Source: Vesta saturnalis | Lineage: Eukaryota > Arthropoda > Insecta > Coleoptera > Lampyridae | Assembly (NCBI GenBank): GCA_036346205.1 | Contig: JARFJB010001595.1 | Coordinates: 1,185,001 to 1,249,000 of the forward strand | Reading direction: 5' to 3' | DNA: 64,000 nt | In this document: one piece after another, positions 1 to 9,589 of the stretch | How the letters are laid out: each line of letters starts with the position of its first letter | Numbering within the stretch: the stretch's first letter is position 1 | Notes under the pieces: generated by a model | What the model was told of the DNA's origin: nothing | What the model saw: only the letters and a program-made list of their open reading frames with translations | Databases searched by the model: none | Made by a program: the position numbers and the translations under genes

Positions 1-774
1 TTAGCAAGGTTGTTCATTATTCTCCAAATGTATCCAGCACAAATTCCACACCAGTAACTTTTGTTTTGTACGTACATAATCCCTTCTCTTGTACTATTTT
101 AATGTAGGCTAGTTACGGATTTTTTGCAATACAATAATAATTAGGTCGGGGCAATCTCTATCTACAATATAATATGCATCAGAAGGCCGGAACTAGAACA
201 TACAACCCTGAGCACATATGAAAAGTAGGAAATTGACTTCTGTCATTAGCAATTAAGCCGTTATGTAAATACTTATTTTTTTATGTAGGAAGTGGTAAAA
301 TCAACCTCTCCGTTATTTGGTAGCAATAATTTTAGAAATAATTTGAATTTCCGAGGGGCCCCTCCGCGATAGAACCGACGTTATATAGGTAGGCTGCGCA
401 AGTTTATGTCATCTTTCTTTATTGCAAATATCGAAAACTGTGCCTAATGAAGAAAAGGTAAAATAGTAACTTTAACCGCATAAACCTCTTGGAACCATAA
501 GCCGTCCTCCGTATTCCGTCCAGGAGTTGAGTAGTGAAATATAATACATTGTACTTGAATGAAATAAATTTTGTTCCAAACGAGACTTAATGTGTTTACT
601 AATGGAAGCTGACTGCAAGCTTCACTTACAATCCGAAAACAGCTTTACAATATAGAATGCAGGTCAAAAAAAGGTTAAGCCAGACTAGAGTCAGTTCTTT
701 ATTTATAATGTAGGTCAAAAGGTTGCGCTGGGGATAAAACTATCATGCTCATTAGTGGATCAGGCTGAAGTAAT
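1..774. other. No gene recognised (AT-rich flank)
   Basis: This stretch is AT-rich with stops in all frames and only very short open frames. I see no coding signature, tandem repeat or recognisable element before the SINE-like unit that begins near 775. Confidence 0.5.
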
Positions 775-1025
775 CAAACCGAGTTAGTAGCGTAGTGATC
801 ACACGACCTGCTTAGCATTCCGGAGGTAATGTGTTCGATTTCCATTACCGTCTACGTTGTATGAGGTTTTTTCAGGGGGTTTCCTCATACAGATGTAGCG
901 GCATGTCACTGCGTATATGCACGTCATGTGCGGCTACTTAGGCGAATGCTGGGGTAGTATTTTCCCCCTGAGAACCCTAAATTCACCTACTCGCAAGCAG
1001 TGTCAACGTAAGGTGAGGATAATAA
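775..1025 (+). repeat. tRNA-derived SINE-like element
   Basis: A pol III type promoter can be seen: an A-box-like TAGCGTAGTG at about 788-797 and a B-box-like TGTTCGATTTC at 832-842, with tRNA-like spacing. A GC-richer body of about 170 bases follows and ends at an AT-rich tail near 1020. This is the usual layout of a tRNA-derived SINE with a tRNA-unrelated body. The right arm of the inverted duplication does not reach this far, so there is no second copy in the window to compare with. It could instead be a lone tRNA relic, but the body makes a SINE more likely. Confidence 0.5.
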
Positions 1026-1464
1026 TCAAAATCTATTGCTGCTATTTTACATTACTATGAAGTGCATTCCTGTCGTATGAAGAGAACGTTTGGATCCCAG
1101 ACGTTGTTACCATATGGTTTTTTAGTCATGAGTATTTCCGTAATAAAGAATATTTAAGCGTTGCGTTTTATAGTTATTTCAAGTTTTCTACATTAATGTT
1201 ATAAAAATACATGTATTATCGACTGTAAATTGTTTTCAGGAACTAACCGAAACCTTTAGCACCCCATAGTTTGGGTGGTGTGGTACATAGACACAGTAGC
1301 ACCCTTTCACATAACATCATTAAAATGTTATTTACAAAAAAAAGAATGAAGAGCGATGCACACCTTTTTTTATTACGAAAACACGCTTTCCAAAAGTTGT
1401 GAGGGGTTGTGTATTGCTAGGTTAATTCTTGCATCCCATTGCCAAGAGACAATTTAACATAATA
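1026..1464. other. No gene recognised
   Basis: AT-rich sequence between the SINE-like unit and the left end of the inverted duplication. No coding or repeat signal is apparent. Confidence 0.4.
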
Positions 1465-1937
1465 GAACTTTATGTGCACAAATTTTTATAGCACTGGAGA
1501 CTTCGCACGATGACTTCCGAGTTCTATTAAGATTTAACAGTTGTTCAAATAGATACAATTATAAAAAATGGAAATATGTTACAGTAGCCGTATGCGCTTA
1601 AAAACCTAAGGATCTTTAGCTCGTTCATATTTTGCTATCAATCAACAAAGAGCAAGTAAATAACTTGTCTTATGTAGCAAATGCGCACAATGAGTTAGCA
1701 TTATTATCCTACTTGTTCTCTACACATTTTCTGTACTAGTTTACAACGTTACAGAATTCCGTAATTATCAAACAGTACGATATCACCAAAACACATAATT
1801 TTCTTTATGCAAACCGGAATTTACTTTTGTCACATTTTAACAAACAAGAACACTTAATGCGCACTTTTGTAATATTAATAAATATCTCAAAGTGACAAGA
1901 AATATTTAATGAAAAGATTAACAAGATAATGGTACTA

Positions 1938-1947
1938 CTATATATAC
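1938..1947 (+). promoter_or_regulatory. TATA box of antistasin-like gene copy 1
   Basis: CTATATATAC lies about 60 bases before the start codon. The same TATATATA core is found at the same place before copy 2 (46310-46317, reverse strand) and copy 3 (59163-59170, reverse strand), although the surrounding sequence of copy 2 has diverged. That conservation is the main support. The transcription start is not visible, but about 25-30 bases downstream would leave a short leader. Confidence 0.7.
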
Positions 1948-2002
1948 CTGGCCCCATTTAGGACGAGAATAAGTATATTTCGTTTGTGAAACACTACGGA
2001 AT

Positions 2003-3262
2003 ATGTATTTTACAACAGTAAGTCTATTAAAATTCTTGAAAGTTGAGATGATTAATTTCATTGTTTTAGTTGTTAATACTAACTTTTTCGGCGTTTCTGT
2101 AAGTATTTTTTAACTTTGGTTTTGGTAATAGTTATCATACAATTATAATATAATTTTTGTTTTAGATGTAATGCTCAGGACATAGTTATTCCAACTCGTA
2201 AGTACCTATTACGATGATAAAAATGTCTTAAATTCTAATTTCAGCCAAGGTATGTGGGCCAGTGTGCGAAATATTCTGTGAATACGGTAACGTTCTTGAT
2301 GCAAATGGTTGCAAAACGTGCGCTTGCATAGACCCATGCGCTAATCATCCCTGTCCCAAGGGCGAAGTGTGCAAAGTAGAACATTTATTATGCACATGGC
2401 CACCATGTCCATACATCGCTAGATGTATGACCAAATTATTGCCTTTGATAATACTGATTATGGTTTATTTTTGAATAGGTGTCCCTGAATGTCCGCTTAT
2501 CAAATGTGCCGTGTATTGTCCTTACGGTTATGAACTTGATGTAAATGGCTGTAGGACTTGCATTTGTATCGACCATTGCAAATCTTATCCATGTCCAAAA
2601 GGCGAGATTTGTATTGCTAAAGAACTTTGTCCAGTCGATCAATGCGGGATAAGGATAAAGTGTAAGATGGTCTTTATCTTAATATATTTTTGTAATAACA
2701 TAATATCTTTCTCATTAAAATTAAAGGCGTCAAAAAATGTCCAACTCTACCTTGCCACCTAGTTTTGAGATGCAGATATGGGTTTAAATTAGATTGTTAT
2801 GGTTGCCCAACGTGTGAATGCATACAACCTTGTAAGAAAGTTATTTGCCCAGAAAATCATTATTGTGACGTTGAAATTATACGATGTCTAGTTGCACCTT
2901 GTCCACCACCATATGCAGTATGTAAGTAAATTAAATTAAACTTATCAAACATACTCTGTTCCTTTGAAGTAGAATAACTAAAACGAAGTTCTCTTTTTCT
3001 GTTTTCTCTGAGAATCTCCTGATCTGCTGTTATCTTTTTGCATTTATTGCTTTGCAATAAATGTCCTTGGGTTTGTTTTTGTAATAACATAATAATTTAT
3101 TTTTTTATTTGCGTTGTAGGTAGACCATATTGTCCAAACGGTGCACCTTTATTAGGAGCCGATAACTTACCTACACCTTGTTCAGCAGAAACACCTTGTC
3201 CAGTAGGATATACTTGCAACAACATAGCAGTCCTAGGTTTATCTTATTGTTGCTCCGAATAA
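2003..3262 (+). CDS. Secreted antistasin-like protease inhibitor, copy 1
   Basis: Seven coding exons can be read with GT-AG introns: 2003-2017, 2070-2098, 2166-2197, 2245-2424, 2479-2661, 2727-2921 and 3120-3262, giving 258 residues. Residues 1-18 form a signal peptide ending in CNA. Exons 4, 5 and 6 each code for one antistasin-like cysteine-rich domain (about 26-85, 86-146 and 147-211) with the family pattern of C-x-x-G, LD..GC..C.C and CP.G..C. The last exon is a short CP.G..C / YCC module like the lustrin cysteine-rich repeat. All introns between domains are phase 1, so whole domains can be duplicated in frame. Antistasin-type domains inhibit serine proteases outside the cell; the target here is unknown. 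No stop or frameshift was found. The start was chosen because it gives a signal peptide and is conserved in all three copies. Confidence 0.85.
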
Positions 3263-3839
3263 TTACATCTAAACTGTTGTCAATATTTATTTTTAAGTTT
3301 ATTTTTAATCCATTTATAACTTGTTCTAATCACAGCTTAACGTTATACAAATAAGTTACATAATAGGAATAGAAATGTTATCTGTAGTAGTTGCTGTTAA
3401 GTAAGCGTTAATGAATAAATACATTGTAAGCAAAATATTAACAATTTGAGGATTCCTGTAGCTTTGGTTTTTGCTATAGTAATAATCTAGTGATATAATA
3501 ATAATAAAGTTGCTAATTTCTATTAGTACCACAACTAGCAAAGAATTGATACTTTAATATCACTATTGCAAGTCGTATTGGTTACAAATTACCATCGAAT
3601 CAAAAACTGCTACGGTTGATGCTTTTTAAGTTCCTGAGATATCTCAACAACTAATTTTAGAAATTGATTTATGACTAACAATCAACTTTGTGCTTAACGT
3701 TAAGAAAGATTAATTATTTCTAGATACTATCTCATCGGATCACTTACATTATTACTCTGATCTTTCATTCTGAGCAAACTTGTTTAAACCTTCACCTTGA
3801 AATTTTTTTTAGCGGCTTCTTTAGAATTGAATTTTAGTA
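3263..3839 (+). other. 3' flank of antistasin-like gene copy 1, no gene
   Basis: AT-rich non-coding sequence shared with the right arm (57561-57842 and adjoining bases). It probably contains the 3' untranslated region. I see no open frame of note. Confidence 0.5.
3414..3419 (+). terminator. Possible poly(A) signal for copy 1
   Basis: AATAAA lies about 150 bases after the stop codon of the antistasin-like gene and is preserved at the matching place in the right arm. The hexamer is common by chance in AT-rich DNA. Confidence 0.4.
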
Positions 3840-5488
3840 CCTTGGTCGAACAGCAAATAGGAACTTGTGCTTAATCAACTAAGCAACGGTATTATCAAAT
3901 TTTTCTTGCTCTTAAACATGTAACGGATAAGTGGAATGCTTTGCTAGATTTAGTTATGGTTGAACCTGCTACTAACTATTGGTCTAGGCCTATTGTTCTC
4001 GTCAAAAAGAAAGACGTCAATTTTCGCAAAGCTGGCGCTGTTACTGGAAGAAATGTCTACCATGTTGCCTATATTAGTTCTATTTTAGATCATTTGCGTG
4101 ACGTCCGTTATTTTTTAGGTTGAATATAAGATCTGCATGTTTTCACTTTCCACTTTCTGCTTAACCTAGGTCTTTGATTGATTTTACGGTCCTTGGACAT
4201 TTAATTTATCGCATTTTAGGAGTTGATTTGAAACCATATTGTTTTGTGTATTTTAATGATATTGTGCTTGATCGGTGTAGCGTCTTGATTCGTTCCAAAT
4301 TTTTCTTCAATTATCTTTCCTCTTACTTCACTTACTCCATTTGTTCAGTTTCCTGAATGCACTAGCTTTTACGTCTTTGAAATAACACTTAGTCTCTTAA
4401 TCTATATTCTCTTGTACCGATTTTTGATCGTCAAAATGGAGGCCTCAAATTTTGGAGTTATTGCTGTCTTAACCCAACAATTTCACTCTGACGAAAAAGT
4501 TGTTAGTTGTTAACTCACCTGTACCTAAGGATGAATGAAATTCCTCAGCCTGTCTGTTTTATAGGCCATACGTTTAAACTTGCTATTTCACTGTGATTCC
4601 TGGCCATCATTCACCTACTTGGTTAAATAAATTACAAAATTCGTCTGGTCGTTTAGGTAGAAGAGCACTTACCGTAAAGGACAAGAACATATCGTTTCTG
4701 ATATTTTATATTGTTCTGTCCCCCATGTCGGTAGCATCGAAATTACTACTACTTCTTTAACTATTTTGCCGATTAAGGATCCTTGGTGCTTAAATCTTCT
4801 TTGTTATGTTTCTCCTCTCCCTATAAAATTTTTTTCGGGATGCATGTTCTTCTCTTTCCGAATCCCTTTCTGATGACTGGCGTATACTTGTTTCTAAAGA
4901 ACAACGGCATCAAATGATCTCCGATTATCACAATTCTCCTACATCTGGCCATATTGTTGTTAAGAAAACCGTTGCTAGAATTTCTTTGAACTATTATTGG
5001 CCTCGCTATGTTTGTTGCTATGTAAGATTGAACGATGCGCTCCTCTTGGTTTTCGCTCCGAGAGCCAAACCCACTCACTCTTAGCAACTGCTATGTGTAC
5101 ATCCAGTTGGCCCCCTTACTAAATCCTCTAAAGACATTATTTCATTTTGGTTGCTGTTGATTTTTTTTCTAAATCTGCATGTTTCTTCCTTCTACATACT
5201 GCTACTGCCACTTCTGTTTGTCGTCTTGTTGAAGATAATACCTTTGTCACGTTTAGCACTTTTCAGTACATCATAGGTGATAATGGAATTCACTCAACTT
5301 TGAGATGAATATCGCACTAGTATCCATCCTCTTTAATGCTATGTATCATCCGTAAGCAAACCTTTCTGAAGGAATTAATAGAGTTCCAAAAGGATATCTT
5401 TTTACATCAATCACCATAATCGCTTGTGGGATGTAAACTTGGCAAAAAATGGTTGCGCTATTAGATTTGCTAAACATGAAACAATTCG
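3840..5488 (+). pseudogene. Ty3/gypsy retrotransposon pol relic (left arm)
   Basis: Fragments of a Ty3/gypsy polyprotein follow one another in the right order but in broken frames. Reverse transcriptase comes first (about 3870-4370), with PIVLVKKKD near 3985 and a decayed YFNDI box near 4250. RNase H follows (about 4430-4720), then the integrase zinc-binding region (about 4880-5080, with GHIV and YYWPR) and the integrase core (about 5100-5488, with IIGDNGIHS). Many stops and frameshifts and deletions in the reverse transcriptase make it inactive. No gag or clear 5' LTR is visible. The same relic, with its own changes, lies on the reverse strand at 55913-57560, so it was present before the inverted duplication. 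It ends directly at the GT microsatellite. Confidence 0.85.
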
Positions 5489-6080
<592 letters not shown>

Positions 6081-7240
6081 CAGAATATGAATTAGTGTAA
6101 ATGTTACGCTGTCTTACAAAAAAGTATTTGAATGTTTTATAAAAATTTTCAAGTTGAAAGTATTAAATTTGACTAAATCATAATGTTTTGGTTAAACCCC
6201 TATTAAGACGATAATGGTAAATGCTACCGAACCGTTACTGGGCTTTTGCCACTGGTTGCTAAATAATTCGTGTTGAAAATGGTTATAATCCTGTAATTGA
6301 ATGAAATTATGGTATATTGATATTGTGTTAAAGTGTAGGAAGGAATATGTATATTTGTTTTTGCTTTTGTATGTGGGGCAACATTGCGCAATTGGTGCAC
6401 AAGTGCAAATTGTGTCAGAATTTGTTAAATTTTGAGAAAAGAGAAATCGTTCGCACGGGAAATCTTCAGAAGAAGTTCAATACAGATCTGGATAATATAG
6501 CGACTGAATTAGAATGTGAATTAGGGTGTTTTTCTGAAAGTTGTGAGTATATTTGCATAGACAGTGAAGATGGCTACGTTTTTCTCGTATGTTTTGCGTC
6601 CTATTCCGTTTTCAGTATTTTCTATCGGCAAAGAAGCGCAGTGGAGGCTGGATTGTGATAGGGTGGTTATGGTTTTAGCGCAAGAAATGTGATGAAAATA
6701 ATGTTGCCAGGAGGTATTTAGGGGAGAAGCCTGCAAAGGTACAAGGCAGTCGTTCAGTTAAAGAGCTAAAATAAATGGGAGTCGCGGGCGACGTCTTTCA
6801 AAGAGGCCCTAAAACGGTCAGTGCATGAGTTTTTCTTTTGAAAAGTGTTGAAGCAGATTTAAAGTAAAACAGCAAATATCAAGTTAGAAGGATTAAGCAT
6901 TGGAGCGTGCGATCTAACAAATGAAACTAAAGTAAACCTTCACGTAATGTACTAAAAGTGTGTTGGTTTAGTTAAACGATAGAGAACATTATTGTCATTA
7001 ATTGTAATATTTGTGCTATCGTTAACAGTACGAAATTGATTACGTAAAAACATTTAAGAATGTTAATATTCAAGTGGAAATAAATATTTCCTGTGACAAA
7101 TATTTAAGTTAAAGGGCATATAGCAAATTAAACCGCCCAATTCGGGTATACGACTAAAGAATTAAATTAGAACGAACCAACCCATTGGATACCACATTCT
7201 ACAAGACAAAGGACTGCGGAGTTTTATTGTAAGAATAGAT
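6081..7240 (+). other. Non-coding block shared by both arms, possible LTR/UTR of the gypsy relic
   Basis: This block follows the integrase fragment and microsatellite and matches the reverse complement of 54545-55688. It contains an open frame (6347-6658) whose right-arm match (55150-55494) keeps much of its reading, but I do not recognise the product. An AATAAA occurs near 6772. Its place after the integrase makes a 3' untranslated region plus LTR the simplest reading. Two matching LTRs cannot be shown here, so the call is an inference. Confidence 0.4.
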
Positions 7241-7344
7241 AGAGATGATACTACAAGTCTTATTGGGACATTTTCTTTATGTAATTTAATATACCCAGAT
7301 AATTTTGGAGGTGCCGGATTCATCATTATTAGTTTCTTTTTATC

Positions 7345-7800
7345 TCATTTATTAATCATATACTCAGAATTTTCTATTATCATTCTTACCATATTTTGAA
7401 ATTTATTTGTTGGATCATGTATTTTTTCAAACAAACTATGATTATCTAGAAATTCATTACCTTCTATGAAATACACTTCTTTTCCTATAATTACTAAGGT
7501 ATTTCCTTTATCCGCTTTAGAGATAGTAAGGTTATGATTATCTACTTTTCTTTTTAAACCTCTTATAATTTTCTCCAATTCTTCAATATATGTACCTTTA
7601 TTTACATTATTTTTAATAATTTTCGCGCATTTATGTACATTACAGTCATCTCCTGACTATCTTTTCAAAGCAACATCCGTATGTACAGCCAAATCCAATA
7701 ATCCCTTTGTTCCTAACCTTTTGTTTGGGCAATACTTCAAACCCTTTTCTAAAATAACTGATTCATTATATGTGAAAGGTATGTTTGTGAAGTTCTTAAC
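7345..7800 (-). pseudogene. Penelope-like element, N-terminal pol fragment
   Basis: On the reverse strand the frame carries the N-terminal part of a Penelope-like polymerase: a LEKGLKYCPN region, then VHKCAKII, then the family's ADKGNTLVII box and a following acidic segment. One in-frame stop lies in the upstream half. The reverse transcriptase core, YVDD box and GIY-YIG domain are absent, so this is a fragment. A separate piece of a Penelope-like pol C-terminal part lies next to it (7815-7920), and a similar C-terminal piece lies at 53160-53500. Confidence 0.7.
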
Positions 7801-7814
7801 TTACAAATAATGGG

Positions 7815-7920
7815 TACAACTCTAAATTAATAGACAAATTAGTCAAACATAAAAAAGGAGAATATTTGTATATATAGTGAGTACATTAAGCAGAGAAGAT
7901 AATAAAAATATGAAGTATTA
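7815..7920 (+). repeat. Short Penelope-like fragment, inverted copy of 53075-53175
   Basis: About 100 bases match the reverse complement of 53075-53175, including the word aattaatagacaaatt and the sequence following it. At 53160-53500 the same sequence is the end of a Penelope-like reverse transcriptase region. It has the same relative orientation as the two arms of the large inverted duplication. Confidence 0.6.
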
Positions 7921-7954
7921 GAATTGTATTGAATTGTATTTAATTGTATTTAAA

Positions 7955-9052
7955 CCTTTACCGTTACCGTTACCGTTACCGTTGCGGTTACGTATACCTT
8001 ACCATTACCATTACCATTACCATTACCATTACTTACCATTATTACCATTACCATTACCATTACCATTATCCATTACCATTACCATTACCACATTCATTAT
8101 CATACATTACCATTACCATTACCATTACCATACCATTAATTAATCTACCATCACATTATAATCAATTACCATACCATTACCATCATTCATCCATCACCAT
8201 TTCATACCATTACCATTACCATTAATTACCATTACACCATCATTACCATTACATCACCATTCACCATTCACCATTACATCACCATTACCATATCACCATT
8301 ACATATTCACATCACCATCATCACCATTCATAATCACCATCACTTCATCACCATCACCATCACTCATCAATTCATCACCATACCATCACCATATACATCA
8401 TCATCCATCACTCACATCACCATACACATTATCATCACCATACATCACTCATACCATACCATCACCATCACCATTACCATTACCATCACCATACCATACC
8501 ATACCATCATACCATATATTACCATTACATTACTTACCATACCATTCACCATTCACATACCATCTACCTATACTATCACATCACCATTACTATTACATTA
8601 CCATTACTATCTACTATTACTATTACTATCTATCATACATTCACCATCTACTATCACATTACTATCTACCATCATCACTATTACATTACCATCACCATCA
8701 ATTACACACTCATACCATCACATAATTACATTACCATATACTTACATACATCATAATACCATATCATCTATACTCACATACTATTACACATATATTATCT
8801 ATTACATATATTACATATATACATTCAGTTTTTACTATTACATATTACTATCATACTATTACTATTACATACAAATTATATACTATTAATATTGAGTATT
8901 ATATTACTATTACTATTAATTACTTATTACTATTATTACTATACATTAAACTATTACTATTACCATATATATTAGCTATTTTATATTACTATTACTATTA
9001 CTATTTATTACATAATTACATTAGATTATTATTATTATTATTATTATTATTA
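7955..9052 (+). repeat. Degenerate simple-sequence satellite (CCGTTA/CCATTA to CATCAC to TATTAC to ATT)
   Basis: The tract starts as perfect TTACCG hexamers, becomes (CCATTA)n, then mixed CACCAT/CATCAC units, then (TATTAC)n, and ends as (ATT)n at about 9025-9052. Order decays towards the middle, where units are broken by single-base changes. No gene is present; the open frames rich in LP or HY are translations of the repeat. Confidence 0.9.
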
Positions 9053-9062
9053 TTTACAAATA

Positions 9063-9510
9063 TACAATCGCAGTTTTTTGTTGATTTATCAAAAGCTTTT
9101 TACACGGTGGATCATAAAACACTAATAAAAAGCTTACAACAAATTGGAATAACTCATAAATATCTGGCATGGTTTAGTAGTTACTTAAAGAATAGGAAGT
9201 ACCTTGTTATAATCTATAGCGTCAGCAGCGATGAACAAACTATTATACACGGAGTACCGCAAGGAAGTAACTTAGGCCCGATTATGTTTTTAATCTACAT
9301 AAACAACATTTTTAACCAGATAAAACAAGCGGAGTTTTTATGTATGCTGATGACGGAGTTTTATTGTACTCGCATCGAGATGTAAACGTATGTGAAACTA
9401 CAATACAGAAAGAATTAGACAACATATGTCAATGGATGTATGGACATAACCTATTCCCTAACAAACAAAACCAAAACTATGATATTTGCAAGATCACATA
9501 TGGAATATGA
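9063..9510 (+). pseudogene. LINE reverse transcriptase fragment (same family as the 18967-37320 LINE)
   Basis: The translation gives VDLSKAF, then HGVPQGSNLGP (about 9248-9280), then MYADDGVLLYS (about 9335-9370) after a one-base frameshift. These are the standard non-LTR reverse transcriptase motifs, including the YADD box. Wording and spacing match the reverse transcriptase at 35803-36660 closely. Upstream and downstream parts are missing. An (ATT)n tract precedes it. Confidence 0.8.
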
Positions 9511-9589
9511 AAATAAAACGAATTTAGTGTTTTTTATTTTTTTTTATTAGTTTTGTTAATGGCGCCAACTACATTGGTTTTATGGCCAT

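Noticed and set aside
2048..2098. ATG at 2048 as the main start codon
   Set aside because: It lies in intron 1 in copies 1 and 3, and is not used in copy 2, where the spliced start at 46256 gives the signal peptide. Kept only as a possible alternative.
2262..2474. A stand-alone 70-residue cysteine-rich gene
   Set aside because: It is exon 4 read into the next intron. Donor and acceptor sites and conservation in copies 2 and 3 show it belongs to a seven-exon gene.
7934..8225. Open frames of Leu-Pro or His-Tyr repeats
   Set aside because: They are produced by the hexanucleotide satellite.
7955..9052. Regularly spaced repeats as a CRISPR array
   Set aside because: Units are 3-6 bases, there are no spacers, and the DNA is eukaryotic.
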